Part shown: one piece after another, positions 1-8,607 of the stretch
How the letters are laid out: every line of letters begins with the position of its first letter
Position numbering within the stretch: the first letter of the stretch is position 1
Assembly: GCF_021404465.1 (NCBI RefSeq)
Contig: NZ_JABFTT010000002.1
Coordinates: 1-64,000 of the forward strand
Origin: Billgrantia zhangzhouensis
GTDB taxonomy: Bacteria; Pseudomonadota; Gammaproteobacteria; Pseudomonadales; Halomonadaceae
Reading direction: 5' to 3'
DNA length: 64,000 nt
Program-made: the position numbers and the translations under genes
Notes under the pieces: generated by a model
What the model saw: the letters and a program-made list of their open reading frames with translations, nothing else
Database searches by the model: none
What the model was told of the DNA's origin: nothing

Positions 1-616
1 CTCCCTGCCGGTTGGTCTGGTGAGCGTGGACGCCACGGTCACCGTGACCGACGGTGACGGCGATACGGTCAGCGACAGCCTGAGTGCCGATCTGGGTGAC
101 AGCATCACCATCGTTGACGACGTCCCGACGCTGGAACTGGACGCGGTCGACCTGGACGACGTGACCTTCAAGCTCTACGACAAGCAGACCGATGGTGGCA
201 CCTCGAAGGCCACCGGCAACGTAGCGGCGGCCTTCGAGGATGCCGTAACGTCGAGCTACGGCGCCGACGGTGCGGGCAGCATCGACATCGCCTACGCCCT
301 GAGCGTGGATACCGCTCTCGAGCACGGCCTGACCAGTGGCGGCGAAGCCATCGCCTTCACTGAGGTGGACGGCGTCATCATCGGCAGCACCGAGGCGGGC
401 GAAGTACTGCGTATCGAGATCGATGCCATCACCGGCGAGGTCACCGTGACCCAGTCCGCCCCGCTGGATCATGCCGCGCAGGGCAAGGACAGCCTCTCCC
501 TGCCGGTTGGTCTGGTGAGCGTGGACGCCACGGTCACCGTGACCGACGGTGACGGCGATACGGTCAGCGACAGCCTGAGTGCCGATCTGGGTGACAGCAT
601 CACCATCGTTGACGAC
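1..616 (+). repeat. Tandem adhesin repeat with a 121-bp perfectly identical core
   Basis: Bases 1-121 are identical to bases 496-616, a period of 495 bases (165 codons, in frame). The sequence between and after the two identical blocks is clearly diverged at DNA and protein level, although it keeps the same repeat fold pattern. Identity limited to one block suggests recent gene conversion or unequal crossing-over inside the adhesin repeat array. The array probably continues leftwards beyond the window. Confidence 0.9.
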
Positions 617-3600
617 ATGCCGACAGCAGAAGTCGCTGTGGTCGACTTGAGTGAACTCGATCTGACCACCTTTGACCGCAAGGCCGTCAAAGAAGGTGGT
701 GACGTTGACAGTGCCAATGTCAAAGCGGCCTTCCTCGCTGCCGTGACGCCTAGCTATGGCGCCGACGGCGAGGGTGGCATCGAGATTGGTCACTACGCCC
801 TGAAGATCGAGAACGAGGAGACGGGGCTGCAGAGCCAAGGCGTCGATATCAAGCTGACGATGGATGGCGGTGACGTCGTGGGTATGGCCGATGGCACCGA
901 GGTGTTCCGTCTCAGCGTTGACGAGAACGGCGAGGTCACCCTGACCCAAAGCGCCGTGATCGATCATCCGGAGCAGGGCAAGGACTTGGTGGGTCTGCCG
1001 GAGGACAGCGTGACTCTGAATGCGGTGGCGACGGTCACCGATGGTGATGGCGACGCTGTGACGGTTGATGTCTCGGCCGACCTGGGTGGCTCGGATGGTG
1101 TCGTGAACTTCACAGATGCGGTACCGATGGTGGAAGACTCCACCGTCGAGCTGGAGGCTCTGGAAGTCCCGCCGTTCTATGCCAACGTCTCGTTGGCTCT
1201 GGATATCTCCAGCAGCATGTATGGTGTGACTGGTGGTGGTAACGTCATGCCCCAACAGAAAGCTGCGGCAATTGCATTGCTACAACGCTATGCCGACGCC
1301 CTTGAGACAGCCGGTGATGGTGAGGTCAAGGTTCAGATTATCCAGTTTGGTACCAATGCTTCTAACGGTGGCTGGATGAGCATTGAGGATGCCATGGACA
1401 TGATCAATGGTATTCCGGACACTAACCCAGGAGGTACCCAGTACACGAACTACACCGATGCCTTGAATAGTATCATGGATCATTACGATGGCCGGGTCGA
1501 CGAAGATGATGTGCTTAACCACTCCTACTTCCTGACCGATGGTGAACCCCTAAAAGCAGCGGGATGGTGGGGAACTGAGCCAGATCCCGTGCCCGAGTCC
1601 GTGCTGGATGCCTGGGCGGCATTCCTTGATGAGAATGACATACTCTCCTACGCCATTGGCATGGGCGACAACCCGACGGCAGAGCATCTGCTGGAGATTG
1701 CCTACAACGGTCTGACCGGAGAGGATCATGACGATCTGCTGCATCTCGATATCGACTTCGATGCCTTGGAGGACCTGCTGACCTCCCTCGCCCCTGAGCC
1801 GGTGAGCCATCACCTGGATATCGACTTCGGCGCGGACGGTGGCTATATCCTCAGCATCACTGTGGATGGTAAGACTTACACCTACGACCCTGGGGAAGGT
1901 GAGGTAACGGGTGGCGGCGAGTTCGATCCGGCGACCAATGAACTGACTGTCGTGACCGAGCAGGGCGGCACCTTTACGCTCAATATGCAGACCGGGGCTT
2001 ACACCTATGAGCCGCCGGAGCAGATCGGCCCCCACGTCGGAGATGAGAAGATCGACTTCACCATCATCGACAACGATGGTGACAAGGCTGATGCGACGCT
2101 TACCATCAAGATGGAGCCCGGCGAAGCTCAGCCGCCGTCTCTGGATCTCGATGATACTCCGCTCGTGGTGAACGAGAAGTTCCTAGAGAACGGCTCGGCC
2201 GAAGGCGAGGGTGAGCTAACCCAGAATGGTGTCATTCATCTTAGCGCCGAAGGTGGCATCAAGATGCTCACCATCGAAGGGGAGGAGTTCTCCCTCGATG
2301 ACCTGCAGGCGCTGGAAGGTGAGCCTGTCGTTATCGAGCTGGAGAGCGGCAATACGCTGACGCTGACCGGCTTCGATGGTTCTCTTACCGGTGGCACATT
2401 GCACTATGAGTTCACGCTCAATAGTGCCATTGACCACGAGCTGGGTGGAGGAACAAATTCCGAGATCAAGGCATTCGATATCACGTTGGAAGACCTCTTT
2501 GGTGAGAAGGCCGAGTCCAGCTTGGACATTAAAGTGATCGATGACACTCCAGTGGAGCAGGATGTCACCGATGGCGAGAATGAGATCGTCATTGACGATT
2601 TCCAAGTCACTGACATTTCAGGAACCTGGAAAAACGCCCAAGGTGGAAGTTCAAGCGTTGTCAACCACCTGATACCCAATGGAACAGGCATCGTTTGGGG
2701 CGGCACCAACTTCAATAACGGCTCGGGATACAAATTCGAGTATGCCTCTACGGTGGATATCGAGGCCAGTGCCGTCTCAGGCGAGCCGGTCAGTTTGGGT
2801 ACCTTCACCCATGTAAACCAACCGATTTCGTCTGGTACTGCGATTAATGGTGTTACCCTTGAGCTGACCGTTGAGGTGATGCTGAACGGCGTGGTCTACA
2901 ACATTCCGGTCGAGGTGGTGCTGGATCACGAGGAAACGCCCAACAATGCATATCCAGATGACCATCCCGATAACGACGATATCGTGACGATCGAGAGTGT
3001 GAAGATCACCGATCAGGGCGTGCTTGAGCAGCTAGAGGCCGCCGGTTACAAGTTCGATATACCAGGTTTCAAGGATAAGGACGGAAATCTGGTTACCCAG
3101 GTGCGTACGGTGGAAACCGAGTCGACTGACTATGACCTGTTCGCCTCGGTGAGCTATGTGGGTGATGACCTGGTTGATTCGGAGGGTGAATTCGACGTTA
3201 GCTGGGGGGCGGATGGCCCCGCCGATGAAGATGATGAACACGCGCCGATTACCTTCACCGGGGCCGACGGCCAGGAAGTCGAGCCGGATGCCAGCGGAAA
3301 AGCGGAGATCGTGGGCGAGTACGGAACGCTTAGCGTGACGGTCATCGACGGCAAGGTGTCCTACGAATACACCCTGTCGACAGCAGGGCGTGAAAAGCTC
3401 AAGACAGATGGCTCTCTATCGGAGGGGGGCCTCAGCTACACCCTGACCGATGCAGACGGCGACCGGATCACCAGCCAGATCGACTTGGAGTTCACGGCAG
3501 TCAGCGCCCCCATCGAGTTGGTGGATAGCAGCAATGACGCCTTTATCGACCTGGTCGATCAAGAAAGCGATCCAGAGCCCGTCATGGGCAATGTCTCCAG

Positions 3601-4660
3601 TACAGCTGGTGTGTTTGGAGGATCTCGCTCTACCACTAGCAGCGAGGAGTTCACCATAGGCAGTGGTGAAACCGGGCAGGTCAGTTTCACGGTCAGTGTG
3701 ACTGGAAGTAGCTCGGTTTCCTGGACGCTTATCGATGAGAATGGTCAGGAAATCGGTAGCGGCAGCAGGAGCTCCGATGGTTCGGTAGACATACAGGTAG
3801 AGGAAGGCACTTATCGACTGGAAATCACTACTTCAGGCTCTGGGTTCGGACCTTGGCTTGCAAGAGGCGAAGCTTCAGCCAGCAATATCAACTTAGTGAC
3901 CTACTCTCAAGTGCCCGAGTCCTGGCCTGTGGAGGGTAACCTGTTCGCCGAGGAGGGCGTTTCACTCGGTAGCAACGATACCTGGCTCGAGATTGACAAG
4001 GATGGGGCCTTCGAGGAGGTTGCGGAGGGGACGACGATCGCCGGCCAGTACGGCACTCTGACCTTGAACCCGGATGGATCATACTCCTACACGGCGAATC
4101 CATCCCTCGAGAGCCTGGGCAGTGTCGAGCAGTTCACTTACCAAGTGGTGAATGCCAACGGCGACTCCGAGACGGCAACGCTCAAGATTCGCCTGGACAG
4201 CAATACCGAGAGCGTAATTTGGGGCACTGATGCCGGTGAGACGCTCGATGGAACCATGGGCAATGACATCATCGTCGGCGGCGCGGGAAGTGACGTTCTC
4301 ACCGGCGGTGAGGGTGACGATGTCTTCAAGTGGAACTTCGGTGACCAGGGAACCACGGAGGCGCCAGCCAATGACGTGGTGGCCGACTTTGCCAATGGCA
4401 ACAACACGCTGGATCTGGCCGACCTGCTGCAAGGGGAGGATGAAGGCAGCATTGGCAAGTATGTCTTCGCCGAAGAAGACGGTGACGATACCGTGCTGTA
4501 TATCAGTTCGGACGGTAGTCTGGCTGGCAACAAGGACAATGCTGATCAGATCATTCGTCTGGAAGGCAAGTCGTTCGGTGATTTCGGTGCTGAAGCGGGT
4601 AACAGTGGCGACTTGATTAGCAAGATGATCGACAGTGGGCAGCTGCAGATCGATCAATAA
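2..4660 (+). CDS. Giant type I-secreted RTX/VWA adhesin, C-terminal part (LapA/BapA type)
   Basis: The gene is cut by the left window edge; 1552 residues are visible. It probably encodes a cell-surface biofilm adhesin exported by a type I system. The N-terminal visible part has repeats of about 165 residues with the signature VTVTDGDGD, as in T1SS-143-type repeats of large adhesins. A von Willebrand A domain follows (about residues 393-590) with the metal-site motif DISSS at 401-405. Several Ig/cadherin-like stretches come next, then RTX nonapeptides (GGAGSDVLTGGEGDD, from residue 1426) and a C-terminal region resembling the VCA0849-type secretion target. The protein is very acidic, fitting calcium binding and salt. 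Convergent lapG-lapD downstream suggests release by LapG; the expected N-terminal cleavage site lies outside the window. No start can be assigned. Confidence 0.9.
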   Translation, partial: SLPVGLVSVDATVTVTDGDGDTVSDSLSADLGDSITIVDDVPTLELDAVDLDDVTFKLYDKQTDGGTSKATGNVAAAFEDAVTSSYGADGAGSIDIAYALSVDTALEHGLTSGGEAIAFTEVDGVIIGSTEAGEVLRIEIDAITGEVTVTQSAPLDHAAQGKDSLSLPVGLVSVDATVTVTDGDGDTVSDSLSADLGDSITIVDDMPTAEVAVVDLSELDLTTFDRKAVKEGGDVDSANVKAAFLAAVTPSYGADGEGGIEIGHYALKIENEETGLQSQGVDIKLTMDGGDVVGMADGTEVFRLSVDENGEVTLTQSAVIDHPEQGKDLVGLPEDSVTLNAVATVTDGDGDAVTVDVSADLGGSDGVVNFTDAVPMVEDSTVELEALEVPPFYANVSLALDISSSMYGVTGGGNVMPQQKAAAIALLQRYADALETAGDGEVKVQIIQFGTNASNGGWMSIEDAMDMINGIPDTNPGGTQYTNYTDALNSIMDHYDGRVDEDDVLNHSYFLTDGEPLKAAGWWGTEPDPVPESVLDAWAAFLDENDILSYAIGMGDNPTAEHLLEIAYNGLTGEDHDDLLHLDIDFDALEDLLTSLAPEPVSHHLDIDFGADGGYILSITVDGKTYTYDPGEGEVTGGGEFDPATNELTVVTEQGGTFTLNMQTGAYTYEPPEQIGPHVGDEKIDFTIIDNDGDKADATLTIKMEPGEAQPPSLDLDDTPLVVNEKFLENGSAEGEGELTQNGVIHLSAEGGIKMLTIEGEEFSLDDLQALEGEPVVIELESGNTLTLTGFDGSLTGGTLHYEFTLNSAIDHELGGGTNSEIKAFDITLEDLFGEKAESSLDIKVIDDTPVEQDVTDGENEIVIDDFQVTDISGTWKNAQGGSSSVVNHLIPNGTGIVWGGTNFNNGSGYKFEYASTVDIEASAVSGEPVSLGTFTHVNQPISSGTAINGVTLELTVEVMLNGVVYNIPVEVVLDHEETPNNAYPDDHPDNDDIVTIESVKITDQGVLEQLEAAGYKFDIPGFKDKDGNLVTQVRTVETESTDYDLFASVSYVGDDLVDSEGEFDVSWGADGPADEDDEHAPITFTGADGQEVEPDASGKAEIVGEYGTLSVTVIDGKVSYEYTLSTAGREKLKTDGSLSEGGLSYTLTDADGDRITSQIDLEFTAVSAPIELVDSSNDAFIDLVDQESDPEPVMGNVSSTAGVFGGSRSTTSSEEFTIGSGETGQVSFTVSVTGSSSVSWTLIDENGQEIGSGSRSSDGSVDIQVEEGTYRLEITTSGSGFGPWLARGEASASNINLVTYSQVPESWPVEGNLFAEEGVSLGSNDTWLEIDKDGAFEEVAEGTTIAGQYGTLTLNPDGSYSYTANPSLESLGSVEQFTYQVVNANGDSETATLKIRLDSNTESVIWGTDAGETLDGTMGNDIIVGGAGSDVLTGGEGDDVFKWNFGDQGTTEAPANDVVADFANGNNTLDLADLLQGEDEGSIGKYVFAEEDGDDTVLYISSDGSLAGNKDNADQIIRLEGKSFGDFGAEAGNSGDLISKMIDSGQLQIDQ

Positions 4661-4683
4661 CCACGTTTCGCAACACATCACGA

Positions 4684-4716
4684 GCCCCGCCTGTCTTCTT
4701 TGAGCGGGGCTTTTTT
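4684..4716 (+). terminator. Rho-independent terminator of the adhesin gene
   Basis: A perfect 7-bp GC stem (GCCCCGC at 4684-4690 with GCGGGGC at 4704-4710) is followed directly by six T residues at 4711-4716. It lies 23 bases after the adhesin stop codon, and the next gene starts 54 bases further on. Confidence 0.85.
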
Positions 4717-4770
4717 AACAATAAGTATGGGAAGCGCCCCCGGGCCTGGTGCGCGGAGAAGGAGGGTGGT

Positions 4771-5094
4771 ATGTACGTCAAACGAAACGAAAGCGGTGAA
4801 ATCGAGCAGCTAAGCCGTGAGACGACAGCCGACTGCAAGGAGTTCATCGAGCCGAACTCGCCCGAATTGCTGGCGTTCATCGGCAGCGACGAGGCGGCCC
4901 AGCAAGCAGCGCTGCGCCGCTCGGACCTTGAGTTCGTGCGTGTGCTGGAAGACGTGATCGAGTTGCTGATGGACAGAGGGGCGATCAGCTTCACTGATCT
5001 ACCGTCAGCTGCTCAGGAAAAGCTGATGGCTCGCCAGTCGTTGCGGCAGCGGGCCAATTGCGTCGAGTTGCTCGACGACGATAGCGTGATCTGA
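4771..5094 (+). CDS. Small conserved protein, copy 1 of a tandem pair (annotated in pseudomonads as tryptophan synthase beta-like)
   Basis: This 107-residue acidic soluble protein has no signal peptide or membrane segment. The core SDLEFVRVLEDVIELLMDRG-ISFTDLPxAAQEKL resembles a short family in Pseudomonas that carries the misleading name tryptophan synthase subunit beta-like; it has no enzyme motif and its function is unknown to me. The start is clear: AAGGAGG lies five bases before the ATG. A paralogue follows 113 bases downstream with the same order of conserved blocks. Both sit between the adhesin and lapD, which suggests, without proving, a link to adhesion. Confidence 0.75.
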   Translation: MYVKRNESGEIEQLSRETTADCKEFIEPNSPELLAFIGSDEAAQQAALRRSDLEFVRVLEDVIELLMDRGAISFTDLPSAAQEKLMARQSLRQRANCVELLDDDSVI

Positions 5095-5207
5095 TCGCCG
5101 CCGGGATGTTCTGGCCGAGCGTGGCACGCATCGAGACACGCCTTCGCTGGCTGCGGTAACATCAGGCAGAGAGATGTCCGGTGTGATTGCACTCGAGGAG
5201 GCTGAAT

Positions 5208-5540
5208 GTGTTGTACATCAAGCGAGACGTCAGCGGCGAGATCGAGCGGGTCAGCCGGGAAGCGCTGACGGACTGCGACGAGCCGATTGCGAGCGACTCT
5301 CCCGAACTGCTGGCGTTCCTTGGGCGTGATCCCGCGCACCTCACCGATGAGTTTCACCAGTCGGATCTGGCGTTCGTACGGGTGCTCGATGACCTGATCT
5401 ATCTCTTGATGGACAAGGGCGTATTCAGCTTCACCGATCTGCCCGAGCCAGCTCAGCAGAAGCTGCTTTCCCGCCAGTCGCTGCGTAAGCGCAGGAACAG
5501 CATTGGCCTGATGTCCGACGGTGACAACGAGATAATCTGA
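5208..5540 (+). CDS. Small conserved protein, copy 2 of the tandem pair
   Basis: This 110-residue paralogue of the preceding gene shares the blocks KR-x2-SGEIE, SPELLAF, SDLxFVRVLxDxI, FSFTDLP and RQSLR. The GTG at 5208 is chosen because AGGAGG (5196-5201) lies six bases upstream. A TTG at 5211 aligns with the paralogue's start and is the alternative; a TTG at 5187 is less likely because the Shine-Dalgarno would be inside the gene. The C-terminal ends differ most. It is followed by a bidirectional terminator and converges on lapD. The function is unknown; tandem duplication is the simplest origin. Confidence 0.75.
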   Translation: MLYIKRDVSGEIERVSREALTDCDEPIASDSPELLAFLGRDPAHLTDEFHQSDLAFVRVLDDLIYLLMDKGVFSFTDLPEPAQQKLLSRQSLRKRRNSIGLMSDGDNEII

Positions 5541-5556
5541 GTCCAGTCTACGAAAT

Positions 5557-5590
5557 CACGAGGCCGGCAGACCGCCGGCCTCGTGCTTTC
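5557..5590. terminator. Bidirectional terminator between convergent genes
   Basis: A perfect 12-bp stem (CACGAGGCCGGC at 5557-5568, GCCGGCCTCGTG at 5574-5585) has a five-base loop and pyrimidine-rich flanks on both strands. It separates the convergent small gene on the plus strand and lapD on the minus strand. Confidence 0.8.
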
Positions 5591-7514
5591 AGGCGTCTCC
5601 TGCGTCGTTGCCTTCGCGATGCCGAATGCCCGGGCCCGTCACCCCGTCCAGCCCCAGCTCGAACAGCACTTGCGCCGCATCCCGGCTCTCCACGCCTTCG
5701 GCAAGGGTGAGAATTCCGAGTGAGTGCGCCAGCGTTGCCATGCCTCGCAGCAGGCTCTGCTGATCGCTGCGGCTTTCCACCTCCTGGCTCAGCGCCCCAT
5801 CGATCTTCATGAAGCTCAGGCCCAGGTCCTGCAGCCCCTCGATCTTGCCGAACTGAGTGCCGACATGCTCCAGGCCGACCTTGCAGCCCAGGCCCAGCAG
5901 GGCGTGGCAGAGCGTACGCAGCGCCTGGGGCTGCTGCAACGCGACGGATTGGGGCAGCTCGAACCACAGCTTGTCGGCAATGCCCTGGTGGGCCTGAATG
6001 CGAGCCAGCAGCTCGCCGACGAAGTGCCCGTCGACCAGCGACTCCGCTGAGAGGTTGATGGCTACCGCCTTGCCGCTGGATTCGACATCGGCCAGTGCCG
6101 CCGAAACGACGGCCAGGTCGAGGGTCGGCGCCATGGCCAGGCGCGAGATCCAGGGTAAGAAGACCCCGGCCGGACGCCATTCTCCTTTCAAGCGCAGGCG
6201 CGACGGCACCTCGAAGTGGATCAACTGCCCCTTGCTGTCGAGCACGGGATAATGCGCCAGGGAGATACCTTGCTCCAGCGCTTCCGCGAGCGCCTGACGC
6301 CATTCGTCATGGCGCGTGTAGAGCACGCTGCTGGCGGGCAGATCGACGACTTCCTGCGCGTTGGCGCCGCGGGCTTCCGCCGCCGCCAGTGCGCCGTCGA
6401 GACTGGCCAGCAGCTCGGCCCGGCTCTCGCCCTGGCTGTACTGACACAGTGCGGAGGGCAGCGACACGGTAGCTCCGAACTCTTCACCCAGGTTGTGCAG
6501 CCGCTCGGCCAGGTCGTTGCCGAGTGCTTCGAGGTCGTAGTGGCGTGGCAGTATCAGGGCAAAATCGCTGCCGTTGAGGCGCCCCACCGTGCCGTATCCG
6601 TACAGGTTCGCCAACTGATCCAAGCGACGAGCGATCCTCACCAGCAGCGTATCGGTTGCCGCGTGGCCGAGCTGCTGGTTGAGTTCGGCCAGGCGGGCGA
6701 CACGCACCATCGCCAGGGTACCGCTGGCATCGTCTTTCTCGCTCTTCAGGTGCGCCTGCAACTGATCGAGGAAGGGCGCGCGCGTGAGCGTGTCGGTCAC
6801 TGGGTCGTGCTGCATGCGCCGGCGCAGCTGATCGAGCTTGTCGCTCTCCTCGCCGAGCATATGGCGTACCGCCTGGGAAAGCTGATTCATCGCCTGGACC
6901 ACCTCACGCAGTTCGCGTGTACGCGGCTCGTTGGCCACCATGAAGCGCCGCTGGCCGATGGCCTGAGCCTGGCTCACCACGTCACGCAGCGGGCGACGAA
7001 TGGTGCGTACGATCCAGGCCGCCAGCAGCAGGCTGATGGCGCCGGCGATGGCGAACCAGCCGGTCAGCTCCAGGGTGCTGCGCCACAGCGAGCGGTAGGC
7101 GAAGCTGTGCTGGCTGGCCAGCTCCAGGGTGCCGTACTGCTGCCAGCCATCCTGAACCACGGCCCGGCCGGGCGGCACTTCGAAACGCACCAGATTCACG
7201 AACCAGTCCGGCACATCGTCGATATGCTCGGAGGCAACACGCTGTTCGATGAGCTCACCCTGAGGATCGCGAAGCGCGATATGCTGGTAATGGCCGGTAT
7301 CGAACTGGGCCGCTAGCAGCAGCTCGAGAATGACGGGGTCCTTCTCCATCTGGCTCATCGAGAGCGCCAAGGCATTGGCGTTGTCGTTGTTCTTGATGCG
7401 TACTTCCTGCTCGATGTAGTGACGACTGCTCGTCACCCCAATGAGCAGACTGCCCACGAAGGCCAGCAGCAGCAGAACCGCAATGGTCAACCAGAGCTGC
7501 TTGATCAGTGACAT
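5589..7514 (-). CDS. lapD: LapD-like c-di-GMP receptor with degenerate GGDEF and EAL domains
   Basis: This 641-residue inner-membrane protein has a transmembrane helix at about 8-26, a periplasmic LapD/MoxY-type sensor to about 150, a second helix at about 152-172, HAMP, then GGDEF and EAL domains. Both enzyme motifs are broken: GGDEF is NGSDF (314-318), and the EAL signature position reads EVP (435-437). That is the pattern of a receptor rather than an enzyme. Known LapD proteins bind c-di-GMP in the EAL-like domain and hold the periplasmic protease LapG, so the adhesin stays on the surface. lapG lies directly upstream (91-base gap) and the adhesin gene converges from the other side. Call made from architecture and context. 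Confidence 0.88.
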   Translation of the reverse strand: MSLIKQLWLTIAVLLLLAFVGSLLIGVTSSRHYIEQEVRIKNNDNANALALSMSQMEKDPVILELLLAAQFDTGHYQHIALRDPQGELIEQRVASEHIDDVPDWFVNLVRFEVPPGRAVVQDGWQQYGTLELASQHSFAYRSLWRSTLELTGWFAIAGAISLLLAAWIVRTIRRPLRDVVSQAQAIGQRRFMVANEPRTRELREVVQAMNQLSQAVRHMLGEESDKLDQLRRRMQHDPVTDTLTRAPFLDQLQAHLKSEKDDASGTLAMVRVARLAELNQQLGHAATDTLLVRIARRLDQLANLYGYGTVGRLNGSDFALILPRHYDLEALGNDLAERLHNLGEEFGATVSLPSALCQYSQGESRAELLASLDGALAAAEARGANAQEVVDLPASSVLYTRHDEWRQALAEALEQGISLAHYPVLDSKGQLIHFEVPSRLRLKGEWRPAGVFLPWISRLAMAPTLDLAVVSAALADVESSGKAVAINLSAESLVDGHFVGELLARIQAHQGIADKLWFELPQSVALQQPQALRTLCHALLGLGCKVGLEHVGTQFGKIEGLQDLGLSFMKIDGALSQEVESRSDQQSLLRGMATLAHSLGILTLAEGVESRDAAQVLFELGLDGVTGPGIRHREGNDAGDA

Positions 7515-7605
7515 GTCTTCGTTCCCCCTGGGAATGGACGTCCTTGCTCGTCCGATTGCGCGTATGGTGTCGCTATGGTCGTTTGCCTGCCGGTCGTCGC
7601 CATCA

Positions 7606-8319
7606 TCACAGGAATCCCTGCTGCTCCATGCGCTCGATCACGCTTCGCCAGCGCGACAGCCGGGCCACCGGGTCTGCCCGCGACTGGCTGGAACTTCCGG
7701 CCCACAGGCCTGCGCTGTTGAAGCTGAATACGGGATCGAGGTCGGTTCGCTGGGTAGCGGGCGTAATGGAAGGCACCAGGTTGTCGAGCACCAGCGGTAC
7801 GGCGGAAGGTGTCTCGTAGTAGCCCAGTACCATGTGGGCCTGGGTGATCTGGCTGCGCCCGATACGGGCGCGAACGTAGATCATGCGCAGCCGGGAACCC
7901 GGCACGCCCAGTTCCTTGAGCGTCACGTACTTGGCGATCGAATAATCCTCGCAGTCGCCCTGACGCTGACCCATGGTCTCCAGAGGCGTGGCCCAGTGAT
8001 CCTCGGCGCCCCAGTTGTGAATGTCATCGACCCAGCGCACGCGGCGGTTGAAGAAGTCGTTGACCTCTCGTAGTTGGGTATCGAGTTCTGCACCCTGCAG
8101 GCGGTCGAGCAGAGTGAACCACTCCTCGAGAATGGCGAGCCCAGAGCTGCCGTAAAGACGCTGCATGCTGTTGCGTAATCTGGCGCGATCGATGCGCGCT
8201 TCTAGCGGCATCGGTGAAAGCCCCAGCCCCGCGGCCAGTAACAACCCGCCCAGGCCGGCCAGAAAGCGGCGGCGACTGGAGTTGCAGCTGCAGCCATGAG
8301 GGGCAGGGCGTCGCGTCAT
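7606..8319 (-). CDS. lapG: LapG-type periplasmic cysteine protease with Tat-like signal
   Basis: This 237-residue transglutaminase-like cysteine protease (DUF920/peptidase C93) has the expected triad C123 (in QGDCEDYSIAKY), H162 and D179, spaced much as in described LapG proteins. In that family the enzyme cuts the N-terminal region of LapA-type adhesins after a double alanine when LapD releases it. The N-terminus carries SRRRFLAG followed by a hydrophobic stretch, which looks like a twin-arginine rather than a plain Sec signal. The ATG at 8319 has no strong ribosome site; an internal start would shorten or remove the signal. It is first in a lapG-lapD operon. Confidence 0.88.
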   Translation of the reverse strand: MTRRPAPHGCSCNSSRRRFLAGLGGLLLAAGLGLSPMPLEARIDRARLRNSMQRLYGSSGLAILEEWFTLLDRLQGAELDTQLREVNDFFNRRVRWVDDIHNWGAEDHWATPLETMGQRQGDCEDYSIAKYVTLKELGVPGSRLRMIYVRARIGRSQITQAHMVLGYYETPSAVPLVLDNLVPSITPATQRTDLDPVFSFNSAGLWAGSSSQSRADPVARLSRWRSVIERMEQQGFL

Positions 8320-8462
8320 CTAGTGCGCCGTAAGAGTGTTAAAGAATGTAAGCCATGGGGCGAGTATAGAGGAGGAGGAAGGTCATACGATAGGCAGGAC
8401 ATCCAACGGATGCCGCATGACCAAGCGCAGCCAGTTTTCGGGTGATGTCTAGGGAAATATTG

Positions 8463-8593
8463 CGCAATCGGCGAGCGAGATGAAGCACAAGGCGCACGGA
8501 GCACAAGAACCGGAGCATATGGGGTATATGTGAGGATTCTGACGGTTCGACGCTTCGGCACCGCGCAACGCAGTGATTCGCTCGCGCAGCCAT
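8463..8593 (+). repeat. Dispersed intergenic repeat, copy A
   Basis: This non-coding block between lapG and the cation transporter gene closely matches the reverse complement of 26430-26550. Shared segments include GAGCGAGATGAAGC, GGAGCATATGGGGTATATG and GATTCGCTCGCGCAG, in the same order. The centre is a near-palindrome, GCATATGGGGTATATG. No open frame spans it. The remainder of the 288-base gap holds nothing else I recognise. Confidence 0.75.
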
Positions 8594-8607
8594 TGTGCAG
8601 TGTTTTC

